A DNA stretch of 64,000 bases, taken from assembly GCF_000275845.1 (NCBI RefSeq), contig NW_006766904.1, positions 124,001 to 188,000 of the forward strand. The letters are read 5' to 3'. The notes beneath the pieces were generated by a model. It ran no database searches, had not been told where the DNA came from, and saw only the letters and a program-made list of their open reading frames with translations. Position 1 is the stretch's first letter, and each line of letters opens with the position of its first letter. A program made the position numbers and the translations under genes. This document shows positions 35,716 to 47,206 of the stretch, in pieces. Source of the DNA: Dichomitus squalens LYAD-421 SS1. Lineage: Eukaryota; Basidiomycota; Agaricomycetes; Polyporales; Polyporaceae.

Positions 35716-35986
35716 TAGTAGAAAGAATGGAGGAAAGCCAGAAGGGAGGGAGGAAGCAGGAACAAGGTTGAAAGCCGCCCGGTGCGCGCTGCAGGCGCCA
35801 TCATCGAGAGACGCGTGCCGCAGGTGCATCGTGTCGCGCGTCGCGTGCATGGCCCGACCTCAGGCTCCGAGCCCTGCGTGCGTCCTGCCTGCATCCCTCC
35901 CCCATCCCACGACAGACAGCCAGCTTCTCCCCACCGTCCATCATCCTCGCTGCGCCCTATTACTCTTCCTCCGCACCACTCGCGTA

Positions 35987-36833
35987 ATGGACACCATAAT
36001 CTATCGGCAGTATAGTGGCGAGTCTGAATTACCTCATATAATGGCACTCGTTCAGCATGAGCTGAGTGAGCCGTATGTTATCTACACCTATCGCTACTTC
36101 CTCCAGCAATGGTACGTCCTTCCTTCTCTATAAGAACTTCGTCATGAACCTTGGCTGACGTGCGAGCGTGTAGGCCGCATCTGGCGTTCCTCGTAGGTTA
36201 CGGCTCATTGAAGAGGAGGCGTGAGACTAATCCTACGCGGTGGACGGCGTCTTCATACATCTAGGCGTACCCGAGTCAGTCGTCTGACCCGGTGGGTGTC
36301 GTCGTTTGCAAGCAGAGCATGCACAGAGATGTCTCGAACAGAGGCTACATCGCTATGCTAAGTGTACATAAGAGCTGGCGAAAGAGAGGGATAGGTCAGT
36401 ATCCTCCGTCTTCGTATCCTGGGCGTCGTGCTCATCGAACCGTAGCAAGCACGCTCGTCCGGCGAACCATTGAGGTCATGAAGAAGCATGGCGTGGAAGA
36501 GGTAGCGCATACATGAGTTATGCTCGCCCTTCGTCTTCTCTCCGCTGACTACATGCAACGCAGGTGGTACTCGAGACAGAGTACGATAACTCGGCAGCGT
36601 TATCGCTGTACGAGTCTCTAGGATTTATCCGCCAGAAGCGTCTATACCGCTTCTACCTCAATGGCAAGGATGCGTTCCGGCTGGTCCTGGTTATTCCTCC
36701 ACCAGAGGTCGACGAGGACGATGACTCCAAGCTCGTACCGAAGCGGCTGCCGATCCGGTTCATGGCCCCGGCGCGAACCATCGCTATACCCGCGCTTCCT
36801 TACAACAGCGATGACGAAGTTTCTTCGCGGTGA
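35987..36833 (+). CDS. NAA30: N-alpha-acetyltransferase 30, NatC catalytic subunit
   Basis: Five exons give 199 residues: 35987-36111, 36174-36192, 36265-36394, 36446-36501, 36564-36833. It has the GNAT fold with the acetyl-CoA loop RKRGIA (R-x-x-G-x-A) and the NatC-type blocks [15 protein letters not shown] and [18 protein letters not shown], plus [20 protein letters not shown] near the end of the domain. NatC (Mak3/Mak10/Mak31 in yeast) acetylates N-termini starting Met-Leu/Ile/Phe/Trp on ribosomes. Exon 2 is only 19 nt. It is divergent from NUP192 with just 271 bp between start codons, so the two may share a promoter. The acidic linker after the domain is variable in the family. Confidence 0.93.
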
Positions 36834-37576
36834 TTGAGTATTAACTTATGATCCTATCAGTCCGTTCTCATCACTTTACCTTGGTTCCCTCGTCATGACT
36901 CGCGATCACATCGTTTGTTGTTGTACAGCGTATTTATTGGACCCCTCCCCACTCATCTCCCTGTATTACTGGTGTACCGCTAGTATCTCCCGGGTTCGCG
37001 TGATAATGGTACTTTGCTTGTACGGTTTGTTTCTGGCTTGTATCTTGCTTTCTCGCTCCCACTATTGACTTACACGCTGCAAAGCCCCTCGGCATGTGCT
37101 TTCTACCTGCAACGTCGTCGGCAGAGGCCATCCAGTGATGGTTTACAATTCTTTGGTGAAGGTGAAGAAGCATTTAACATCAATGTGCATGCTCTCTCTT
37201 GAAAGGAGTCAAATATTGTAGGGACCATGCTCCGAACTTCGCATGATCTACAGTTGCTGAACGAATGAGTGTACATTGCGGAAGCAGTTGGTCGTCACAT
37301 TCATGCAGGACCTTCCTTACACCTTGTCAGCATCTGTCATCAACTGGGCGCGCATTATGTACGCCCTAGCGCAATGTTCAGACTGATCAATAGTTTTCGC
37401 ACAATCCCCTCGAGCGTCCAGGAATCTGTCACCAAACGTGTCGCTCGGTCAGACTAACGTGGTCGCCCATGCTGCTGAGAAGACCCTCGGCGAAATGTTG
37501 TGCTCAGCATGACCGCTGTACGACAAAAGTCCGAGCGGTGCAGGGGCAGAGAAGTCCGGTGATGGAGCGTATGGAC

Positions 37577-37583
37577 GACGTGG
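37577..37583 (+). promoter_or_regulatory. partial UPRE-like site
   Basis: GACGTGG preceded by C instead of T, so 7 of 8 bases match the TGACGTGG consensus. It is 295 bp upstream of the KAR2 ATG. Confidence 0.35.
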
Positions 37584-37729
37584 CAGCGTTTGAGATGAAA
37601 CAGCGGAGGACCCCGTGCATCTGCTTTGCATTTCTGGAAATTTCGGCGTCTTCTTGGCCATTCGAGATAGGTTCATTTGCCGTTTCGGGTGAGACGCCGG
37701 TACAAACGCCCATGATGTCGGTGGTTCGG

Positions 37730-37737
37730 CCACGTCA
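37730..37737 (-). promoter_or_regulatory. UPRE-like site, inverted
   Basis: CCACGTCA on the plus strand is TGACGTGG on the minus strand, the XBP1/ATF6-type UPR element. It is about 141 bp upstream of the KAR2 ATG. Confidence 0.5.
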
Positions 37738-37789
37738 GTCGCTTGCCCAGCAGGCGCGGTTTCCGGGGTCGGCGTCTATGCTGAGGTGT

Positions 37790-37797
37790 TGACGTGG
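37790..37797 (+). promoter_or_regulatory. UPRE-like site
   Basis: An exact TGACGTGG 81 bp upstream of the KAR2 ATG and about 20 bp upstream of a TATA-like sequence. Confidence 0.55.
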
Positions 37798-37816
37798 CGA
37801 GTTCGAGTGTGCTGGA

Positions 37817-37823
37817 ATAAATA
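37817..37823 (+). promoter_or_regulatory. TATA-like box of KAR2
   Basis: ATAAATA 55 bp upstream of the ATG at 37878. Confidence 0.45.
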
Positions 37824-37877
37824 CGCGCGACCGGCTTGCGGGATCGCAAACACCCTCCTCTCTCCCCTCAGTCCACC

Positions 37878-40107
37878 ATGTCTCTCCCCCGTCGACCGAC
37901 GCGGACACAATTACGACGACTGCTGTCGTCGCTGTCCCTTGTCTTCCTCGCTTTCCTCGCTCTCATTCTTTTATGCCCGATTTCCGTGAACGCCGATGAG
38001 GACAAGGCCAAGTATGGCCCGGTGATTGGTATCGGTAAGTAGCAACGTGTTCTTAGACGTGTTCGCGACCTGACCTCGCCTCAGATCTTGGAACGACATA
38101 CTCTTGCGTTGGTGTACAGCGCGGCGGACGTGTTGAAATCATTGCGAACGACCAAGGTCACCGTATCACCCCCTCATGGGTAAGCTTCTCGGACGAGGAA
38201 CGACTGTAAGTCTTCTCGCTTGTGCCGTTCGACCCACGTACCAATTCCTCCATTTGCAGTGTTGGTGACAGCGCGAAGAATGCGTTCCACTCCAACCCGG
38301 AGAACACTATCTTCGACGCCAAGCGTCTTATTGGTCGCAAGTTCGATGACCCTGAAATCCTTCGCGACATGAAGCACTGGCCGTTCAAGGTCGTCAACAA
38401 GAGCGGGAAGCCTAGCGTCCAGGTCAAATATCGCGGTGAGACCCGTGAATTTGTGCGTAGCTTCCTATCATCAGTCCTGCAAAGTACTAACATTTTGCCC
38501 AGACTCCCGAGGAGATCTCCGCCATGGTTCTCGGCAAGATGAAGGAGACTGCCGAGGCCTACCTTGGCCGTCCCGTCTCGCACGCCGTCGTCACTGTCCC
38601 CGCGTACTTCAACGACGCGCAGCGTCAGGCTACCAAGGATGCAGGTGTCATCGCCGGTCTCCAGGTCCTCCGTATCATCAACGAGCCCACCGCAGCTGCC
38701 ATCGCCTACGGTCTTGACAAGAAGGGTGGCGAGTCACAGATCATCGTCTATGATCTCGGTGGAGGTACTTTCGATGTCTCTCTCCTTTCCATCGACGACG
38801 GTGTATTCGAGGTTTTGGCTACTGCCGGTGACACTCACCTTGGCGGTGAGGACTTCGACAACCGTGTCATCGACTATCTCGTCAAACAGTACAAGAAGAA
38901 GACTGGCACCGACGTCACCCCCAATCTCCGCGCTATGGGCAAGCTCAAGCGCGAGGTCGAGAAGGCTAAGCGTACGCTGTCTTCCCAGCAGTCGACTCGC
39001 ATCGAGATCGAGTCGTTTGAGAACGGCAACGACTTCTCCGAGACGCTCACCCGCGCCAAGTTCGAAGAGCTCAACATGGACCTCTTCCGCAAGACCATGA
39101 AGCCCGTTGAGCAAGTCCTCAAGGACGCGAACCTCAAGAAGGAGGACATTGACGAGATTGTTCTCGTCGGTGGCTCGACTCGTATCCCCAAGGTCCAGCA
39201 ACTCCTCAAGGAGTACTTTGGCAAGGAGCCCTCGAAGGGTATCAACCCCGACGAGGCTGTCGCGTACGGTGCTGCCGTCCAGGGTGGTATCCTTGCCGGC
39301 GACGAGTCCCTCGGTGACGTCGTCCTCGTCGACGTCAACGCCCTCACTCTTGGTATCGAGACCACCGGTGGTGTCATGACCAAGATCATCCCTCGTAACA
39401 CCGTCATCCCCACTCGCAAGAGTCAGATGTGAGTGTCCTCGTGATTCCATGTAGCTTGCGAGCGATGCTGACATTGCTGTCTTAGCTTCTCGACGGCTGC
39501 CGACAACCAGCAGACCGTGTTGATCCAAGTCTACGAGGGCGAGCGTTCGTTGACGAAGGACAACAACCTCCTCGGCAAGTTCGAGCTCTCCGGTATTCCT
39601 CCCGCACCCCGGGGTGTCCCTCAGATTGAGGTCACCTTCGAAGTCGACGCCAACGGTATCATGAAGATCTCGGCGGTGGACAAGGGAACCGGTAAGTCGG
39701 AGTCGATCACGATCACGAACGAAAAGGGCCGTCTGTCACCTGAAGAGATCGAGCGTATGGTGAAGGAGGCAGAGGAGTTCGCGGCGGAAGACGAGGCTCA
39801 GCGGAAGCGTATCGAGGCGCTTAACCACCTCTCGTCCTTCGTGTACGGCCTCAAGACGCAGCTCGCCGACCAGGACGGTCTCGGCGGCAAACTTGAGGAC
39901 GAGGACAAGAAGGCGATCCTCGACGCGGTCAAGGAGACGACAGACTGGATCGACGAGAACGGCCAGTCGGCGACCGCAGAGGAGCTTGAGGAGAAGCTCG
40001 GGGAGGTGCAGGCCGTCGTGAACCCGATCACGAGCAAGCTCTACAGTGGTGGCGCCCCGGCGGGCGATGATGACGACGAGTACAGCAGGTCGCACGACGA
40101 GCTGTGA
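37878..40107 (+). CDS. KAR2: ER chaperone BiP (Hsp70)
   Basis: Five exons give 672 residues: 37878-38034, 38085-38205, 38260-38452, 38503-39428, 39486-40107. The N-terminus is basic and then hydrophobic ([15 protein letters not shown]), a signal peptide with cleavage expected around residue 37-40, and the C-terminus ends in the ER retrieval signal HDEL. The ATPase signatures [11 protein letters not shown] (formed across intron 1), [15 protein letters not shown] and [15 protein letters not shown] are intact, followed by the substrate-binding domain with VQIEV-type strands and a helical lid. BiP folds secretory proteins, drives post-translational import and senses ER stress through Ire1. The UPRE-like cluster upstream fits stress induction. 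An earlier in-frame ATG at 37836 was not used because the signal peptide would then be misplaced. Confidence 0.98.
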
Positions 40108-40383
40108 TGGATGGGTTCTGTGACACGCATTTATACGCATACGCATCGCATTGTTTTGTGTTTTTATTGATTCCCGGAGCAAAATAATTATGTTACGAGC
40201 CATGTCATAGCATACCATCGCAATAGACTTGGGCTTCACGACGCATCTTCTGGTATTGCTTTTGGTCACTGTCGTTTGAAGGGCGGTGTTGCCTTGCCCC
40301 GAATTCCTGAGGTAAGCGCTGTCCAGTTTGCAACGGTTGAACAGATACCTAAGGCCGCCATGTGCAGGTTCTCACCACGTCAA

Positions 40384-41095
40384 TAGGGGTAGTCAAAGAT
40401 GGCGGTTCGGAGGACGGTTCGTCGAGCGATTCTGCAGCGATTCTGTCGAAGGGAATCGTCCTGGATTCGTGTGGGCACTTTGACCACCCCACGTTTCTAC
40501 GGGTCGATTCCAGGTCGGTCAGGCCTTCGGGCGTCTGTGATATCAAAATCAGGTAATCCTCGCGTGATGGTTCCTCTCCGTGTGCCGCGTTGCTCTTCCC
40601 CCTACTATGCTTCGTTACAGCTCTTGGGACCTCAGAAAAAATATATCCATTTCATCAACAAGACACACGGCGCACTTGATTCCCGGTCTTCGTGCCAGAG
40701 CCAGCAGAAGGTTGCCAAGTGAGACGGCCAGACTTTCTGAAAGTAGGGTTTTCGGTCTGATCGGACATTTCAAGGTGGAGGGAATCTGTAGACCGGCAAT
40801 TCTGATAAAAGTAGAGAAGCGGCAAGCTTGCAGTAGGGCCATGGTCGCTCGTAAGACGTGCTAAGACAAACCCCAATAAAATTTGGACATATAACCTATT
40901 TTAAGAGGGCTTATCCGAGGTTGGGCTGAGGGAATCGAGTGCAGAGAATCGCGATTCGGGTGGGCGGTGCTCCTCCAGACTCGCACCGGCGATTCGACGC
41001 GATTCTGCCAGAATCGCGGATTCCCCCCTTCTCGAATCGTCTCCCGAATCGTTCCCTCGAATCGTCCACCGAATCGCCATCTTTGACTAGCCCTA
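40384..41095. mobile_element. MITE with long inverted repeats and TA duplication
   Basis: The 708-bp body (40386-41093) is flanked by TA on both sides. The left end reads GGGGTAGTCAAAGATGGCGG and the right end, inverted, GGGCTAGTCAAAGATGGCGA; similarity continues inwards as an imperfect inverted repeat of at least 50 bp. Both arms are rich in the hexamer GATTCG/CGAATC, about ten copies on the right. No transposase frame is present. A TA target duplication and terminal repeats of this kind point to a Tc1/mariner-type non-autonomous element. The right end is 28 bp upstream of the F-box gene start. Confidence 0.85.
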
Positions 41096-41120
41096 ATGAA
41101 GTCCCCTTGGCTTCACAACT

Positions 41121-43012
41121 ATGAAAAGACTGAGCTCCTTCGAGCGATCGGCCGTTTCGAAGGCTCTTCACCATAATCGGTCCCAGCCACTGGAGGCAGG
41201 CCCGAAACTGAAAGTTGCTGCACAGGCACCTACATATCCACCCTCGAATCGCGCAGATGGCGGCGACCTCAGAGGACTCTGCAGTCTGCCGGAGGATGTG
41301 TTGCTTGTCCTACTCGGTCTTCTCGATGCACGCACACTCCTTACGTGTAAAAGGGTGAGCGATAGGGTACAGTCTTCGTATACCCGTCCTGACGTCGTAC
41401 TACGTTTAGGTTTGCCGGTTCCTCAGGACCCTAATCTACACAGACACACGCCTAGTGTACTGCATCGAATTGGCCATCAACGGAATGATCGACGGCCCAC
41501 CCACTGCGGGGCTGACAACCTTAGAACGGCTCCAGAAGCTGCGAGAGTATAGCCGGCGGTCGTGCGTGGGCGACTTGTCATGCTACACGGGCGAGTGGGC
41601 GAGGCCGCGAACGACGGGATGCGGTATAGCCGCCGAACGGAGGACCTCGTCCGCTGCGCGTTTGGCAGCTCGATCTCGTATGAGCTGTGGACAGACACAG
41701 CACGCTCGTTGATCGTACTGTACTCGCCGCCCTCCCACGCCGAGAACACCGACGCTCGCCGTTGGGCGATATCGCTGCCGCAGAACCTGGAGAACAGCAT
41801 CCTCGCCGTGGACGTCACTCAGGACCTCGTGGGGGCTCCGCTTATGAATGTCCAGTGCGTGCTGTTCACGTCGCTTCGTCGGCTTAGCTCTCCCCAGACC
41901 AGCGGCATGATGTTGTCTCCTCTCTTACCGGAGAGCGGCGGTGCTCTACCTCATCTCTTGCGGCAAAAAGTACATGATTGGTTCCTCCTGCAGGGACACA
42001 TACAGGAGGGACTTGGCTCGAGATCATCTGCGCCCAGGTATATGGCTCATACATTGCTTTGAAGATGCCGTGGCATGGGGGCGACACGCTCGAACCCTAC
42101 CTGCAAGTTCGGAACTGGATGACGGGGTGCGAGATGCTAGTACGTTGTTGGTGCTCAGACTCAGTGGCTCTCAACAAACGACACACAGGATGTTCGCGGT
42201 CCGTACGGTGCCTCAATGACATTCATCAATCCGTCGTTTTTTGCTGTGACGGTCGGAATAGGGAGGGACCAATCGACTTCGAGCAACAGAAGGACGCAAC
42301 AACGCTATCGCGATCTACCGCTTTGCCACGGAAGATGGACAACCTATAGGCTATGTCACCACGCTACAGCTCGGAGTCCTGGGCTCCTACTCCACCGACC
42401 TCTCCGCCCTCTGCAGTGTTCTGGCCGGATCTCGCCCAACGGGTCATCGTCCTTCAACTGATGATTTTCTGCAAGGGACGCGCGAATACTAGTCAAAGCA
42501 ATCGCGTCCTTCTCCTAATTCCTCGCGCTACGTTCCGACACCACGTCGAGCGTGCTAGCAGCGTACAAAGCGTCATGAACGCCTCCACGCGGCAGTGGCA
42601 CGAATGGGGTCCTGACGGGAGCGTCCTGATCAAATACGACGAGTTCCGTAATCAGGTACATCAGGTCCACAAGCAGAGATACTTCTTGCCCTTTTGCTCT
42701 CGCCTCACGTTCTTCATTCCCAGCCCAGAGGGACCGCGACTGACGACAGTCGACGTCAACCCCTTGTCTAGACTGCACGCGCCCCACCCTGGGTGTACGA
42801 AGGAAGATGCTCTCGCTCGCAGTGAGATTTTGAGTGACATAGACCACTCTTCTGACCTCGAGACGACGTATCCGTGTGCTGATCATCAAGGGCCCGTCTT
42901 TCCTGACGCTCGTCTTGCATTGGCAGTCAACCAGCATCCCAGTGGATACACGGTCTCTGTGAGTGCTGATAGCGTTGTTTGTAGGATCATACTTGACAAT
43001 CTACGCGTGTGA
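41121..43012 (+). pseudogene. F-box protein gene, frame probably broken
   Basis: Exon 1 (41121-41354) contains an F-box core SLPEDVLLVLLGLLDARTLL and joins 41409-41561, then 41630-41940, 41994-42139 and 42189 onward by canonical introns of 49-68 nt. The read-through matches a family of large agaricomycete F-box proteins: NGMIDGPPTAGLTTLERLQ, a D-V-TQDLV segment and a V-x-NWMTG-type block (QVRNWMTGCEML). Past 42189 the matching frame changes twice, near 42285 (before NNAIAIYRFATEDGQPIGY) and near 42415 (before FWPDLAQRVIVLQ), with no fitting GT..AG intron at either place. The last frame ends at 43012. It is either a recently inactivated gene or carries sequence errors. Its promoter is occupied by the MITE. 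Confidence 0.5.
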
Positions 43013-43197
43013 TAGCCGCAAGGGGAACGCCTCAACGAACCGAGTGGCCTCCCCGTCAGTGATACCTTCTTTAGGACTGTACCCCTCTCTCTCGCAAAAT
43101 TCCGGGGTCGGCGGCCCGAATATCTGTATGTCGTAGCATTGAGATAGACAATGCGCCAGATCGCCACGGAGTCTACCGATTGTGTGCAAAGGCTTTG

Positions 43198-44837
43198 CTA
43201 CTCCGGCAAGGGTTGTTGCTGTAGCCGCTCTGCTTGGCAAATCTTGACGGCATCCAACACTCGCATCCAACTTTCGTCCAGGTTCAACGCCTTGGGCACG
43301 AGACGGGGAAACAGATGATCCAGCCAGCGCGCGAACTCAGGTACCATAGCGTCCTCAAGGTTGCCATGCTGGACGCCCAGACGCTGTAGACCATGATGAC
43401 GCGGAACAGAGTGTTCGTCTAAGAGAGGCAAACTATTCCGGAGAACCGTAAGACGTCTGATTCGAATCTCCTTGAGGTCGGGGCACCTCGTGGCCAGCGT
43501 GAGTAGAGAGGAGGGGGTAGGAGAGGGCATTGGGCGCGAGCCTGGACCGTACCCGCCAAAAGTGAAGCAGAGTTGCAGAGACTGGAGGCGAGGCCATGCT
43601 TGTGCAAACGCAGTCATGTCGGCGTCGTCGATAGAGAACATTGTGTACCAAGTAGCGAGCTTCGCGATTCGTAGGTTCCGGAGAGCAAGAAGTGGAGCCA
43701 CGGGATCGCGGAGCGGACGCCAACGAGGCGGTCCGTCATGGTCTTCCTTAGAGATATAGAAGGAAAGGGTCTGCAAAGATGGGAAGCGATGCGCCCAAAT
43801 CTTGCAGCTATCGGTGATATTGAGGGGATAATGGCCCGGATATTCACGAATGAGAAGTTCTTCGAGCTGCGGCTAAGCGAATGCGTCATAGACTAGATTG
43901 CTCGAGGGATGCTCTGCGATGATCAGGACCCGCAGCCGCGGGAATCCGGAGAACGACACCGGAGGCTCATCGGTAGTGTCAAATCGGTGAACGTACAGCT
44001 CTTCAAGTTCTGTAAGGGAGGCAAGAGCGCGAAGTGTGCGGATATCGACTTTGGTGCCACGAAAACAACGAAGCGAATGAAGGTTCGACAGGTGTGGAGA
44101 GAAGTAGTCGATCTGACCGGTCGCCATGGTCAACCTGGTGATACGAGACGCAACTTGAAAGGTGGTTGGGAGCAAAGCTTGCAACACAGCTTGCCACTCA
44201 TCATCATTGTCCGGAACAGCGTCCTCATCGATCCCGAAAGACACGATGCCCAAGCGTGTTATGTTGGGTGAAAGGAAGAACAAAAGCCCAGTGCATTTCG
44301 GTGACAAGATGACCCAGCCCAGTTCAAGGAGGTTCGGCAAGAGAGGGCTTCCACAGGCGAGATGTCCCAACTGGATCCAAACCGAGGGATCGATGCGTGT
44401 CTTGGCAGCAAAGCCCGCCGGACGAAATATCGAGTCCACTTTTTGAACGTACTCAGCGTACACGCGATAATTCTCCCACTCATGTGGTAAGATTTCGCTT
44501 GTGAGCGTCTTGAAGTCCCGTATCAGGAGGTCTCGACGCATAAAGGTACAGTAATGAAACTCACGTAGAGCGCGACTCCGCCGTTGATATCATTCGCTTC
44601 CACTATCTGTAGCCCAGAGAAGAGGCGAAGGAGAGGCAACATGTCCTCTAGCCTCCGCCAGAGGACTTGCAACGCTGGAAGACGGAGGCTACTGCAGACG
44701 CGAGCGCATCGCGCAAGAGACCTGCTCCGCGCGCGAGATTCTGATTCCCAGAGCTCACAATCATCGATGTCGGGGGCGAGACAGCTGAGGATGAGGTAGA
44801 CAACGTCGGCGTTGTCAAATGCGTTATGGCGATCCAT
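43198..44837 (-). pseudogene. F-box/LRR-like protein with in-frame stop
   Basis: Exon 1 (44565-44837) and exon 2 (44508 down to 43198) share one frame of 527 codons, but a TAG at 43873-43875 interrupts it in the middle (context DAFA-stop-PQLEELLIREYPG). The intact neighbour at 45586-47206 reads NAFSSQELTKLYVLEYPGEY at the same place, so the stop replaces a sense codon and the frame after it stays conserved to the end. The N-terminus (about residues 1-75) is an F-box-like region with VVYLILSCLAP and RVCSSLRLPALQVLWRRLEDML; the rest has leucine-rich segments. No intron of credible size can remove the stop. An in-frame ATG at 44861 is an alternative start; 44837 matches the paralogue. Confidence 0.8.
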
Positions 44838-45585
44838 AACTTCGGCCTTAGAATGCGACAAGGCTGAAGGGATGTCGGGGATGTTTGCACAGAAATGAGG
44901 TTGTAGAAAAGTAGCAGCGTTGCAAGGGGCAGAAGTGTTACCAGTCGAGAGTACTGGTGGCGAACCATCAAGACTCCGGCTCGCCGGGATGTCGACGGCT
45001 TGAGCGCCTCTTCCAATTAACCCGCTCTCATGAAGCCTTCCTCACAAATATGTTGATCTAAATCTTGAAATTACGCTGAGGTTACAACTGATTACAGTTG
45101 ACATCGACCTATTCATAGAATACATTCAACTCAGCCAGTCACCATGAGGAAGGAGACCTAGCTTGACCCAAACATTTTGGAAGCTCGGGTGCTGCTTCCC
45201 CGGCGACCATGCATTCACGGGCATAGATTCCAGAATACCCGTTGCCCATCCTGGTGGCCGTCTCCCAGTTTGAGTGGTAGCGAGGTAGCAACCATGCGGA
45301 TGTATCATATCAAGGAAATACCCCATCATGAGCACGTCAACTAAAGCTGACCCGGTACATCTGAGGTAGCCACATAGTGTACACTCGAACGAGACAAGCA
45401 TCCTTCGCCGTTGTATGTCCCATCCCTTCCCCCCATTTTCCGAACGTCTTGGACCGTTGATCTCTAGAAACATTTCAGTTGCCGCAAAGTCACTGAGCAC
45501 TCGATTACGGTGATGAGGCGGGGCTCACCTAAAACTATGCATCCGCATCTGTAGAAGTACTTCATCATGATCGGAAACACTCTTG
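44838..45585. other. spacer between tandem F-box genes
   Basis: 748 bp. A minus-strand open frame of 124 codons (45126-45500) has no recognised domain and no homology to either F-box gene that I can see; it is not called as a gene. Confidence 0.5.
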
Positions 45586-47206
45586 CTATATATCCCCAGA
45601 CTGGCATTTCCTCACTGCATCGAGTACTCGTTTCCAGCTCTGGTCTGGATTCCGGACTTGAGGCACGAGATGCGGGAAAAGACGGACGATCCATCGGGCG
45701 AGATCCGGCACCACGTTATCATCGGCGTCGACATGCTCAACGTCAAGATACCGCAGCCCGTGGCTCCAATGAGAAGTGAGTGTATTCAGATGCAGCAGAT
45801 TGTCGCGATTGACCTTGAGGCGTCGAATACGGAGTTCCTTGAGTTCTGGACATTTCTTAGCGAAGGCGAGCAAGGAGGAAGGGGTGGGGCAGGTGTTCGA
45901 GTCCATCCTCGCATCGCTCGTGCCGAAGGGAAAGCTAAGTCGCAGAGCCTCGAGGCGATGCCACGCCTGCGAGCATGCCGCCATGTCGGAATCATCGATC
46001 GAGAACACCGTGTGCCAAGTGGCCAACCCCACGGTACGCAGATCCGATAGGGCGAATAGCGGAGTAATAGCGTCGCGGAGTGGACGCACTTGCGAAGCGT
46101 CATCGCCGCTGTGTCGAGAAATATAGAAGCACAGAACTTGCAGACTCGGGAAGCGATGTGCCCAAATTTCGCAGGTTTCAGGTAAGGCGTGGCGATACTC
46201 GCCGGGGTATTCGAGTACGTACAGCTTGGTGAGTTCTTGAGAGGAAAAGGCGTTGTAGACCGAGCTGCTGGAGGGGTGTTCGGAGATGATCAAAGTCCGT
46301 AGTCGCAAAAATCCTGAGAACGATATGACGGCTTCGTCCGCGGTGTCGAAATTGCCAACGTGAAGTTCTTGGAGATCTTCAAGAGCGGCCAGAATGCGCA
46401 GGGTCCGGATGTTCACCCTAGTGGCGCGGAAATAGCGAAGGAAGCGGAGAGAGGCTAGATGAGGTGTAAAGTAGTCGATCTGACCAGTCGTCATGGTCAA
46501 TCTGGTGATCTGGCAAGCAACGGAGAAGACGGTCGGCAGTATGGCTTGTAGCGCAACGTTCCATTCGTGCTCGATGTCCGCAGCGGCATCGCCGTCAATC
46601 CCGAAACAGACGATGTTGAGCTGTGCAATGGTCGGCGAGAGAAACGGAAGGATCCCAGTGCACTGCGGCGAAGGGACTACCCAGCCGAGCTCTTGAAGAT
46701 TGGGCAAAAGAGGGTTGCCGCATGCGAGGCGTCCCATGTGGCTCCATACCGAGGGAGCGATCCGTGTCTGCGCGGCAAAGCCCACTGGACGCGACGCCGA
46801 ATCAACTGTGCGGACATATTGTGCGTACACGAGAAATCTCTCCCACTCATGAGGGAGGATCTCGCCTGAAAGCACCTAGACTGATGTATAAGCATTGTGG
46901 GCTCCGTCGCGCTGTAGGATATTGACTTACGTGCAGGTCAACTTCATTGTCTCCATCCTCGGCTTTGACATGTCGTAGCGCCGAAAAGAGACGAAGTAGA
47001 GGCAGCATGCTCTCCAGCCTCCGCCAGAGCATCTGCAAAGCCGGAAGACGGAAGCTCTTACAGACGCAAGCAAAACGTGCCAGGGCTTTGTTTCGTTCGC
47101 GACGTTCTTGCTTCCACTGGGGTGCGCGATCCTCGATTTCCGGCGTAAGACAGCTGATAACGAGGTAGACGACGTCTCCGTTATTGAGTGCTTCGTGGCA
47201 ACCCAT
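45586..47206 (-). CDS. F-box/LRR-like protein, intact paralogue
   Basis: Two exons, 46931-47206 and 45586-46875, encode 521 residues. The start MGCHEALNNGDVVYLVISCL opens an F-box-like module with CVCKSFRLPALQMLWRRLESMLPLLRLF. The remainder is a series of leucine-rich, roughly 25-residue segments typical of agaricomycete F-box proteins, which are thought to be SCF ubiquitin-ligase adaptors with rapidly changing targets. It shares its intron position, phase and about half its residues with the broken gene at 43198-44837. An upstream in-frame ATG at 47293 would add 29 residues that the paralogue lacks, so it was not used. The substrate is unknown. Confidence 0.85.

Larger units (their letters stand above)
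36834..37877. other. intergenic; KAR2 promoter region
   Basis: 1,044 bp with no gene. The last 310 bp hold three UPR-element-like sites and a TATA-like box ahead of KAR2. Confidence 0.6.

Noticed and set aside
41562..41629. Apparent frameshift in the F-box gene
   Set aside because: A 68-nt GTGCGT..TATAG intron connects the two frames.
45126..45500. 124-codon minus-strand frame between F-box genes
   Set aside because: There is no motif, no similarity to the neighbours and no splicing logic.
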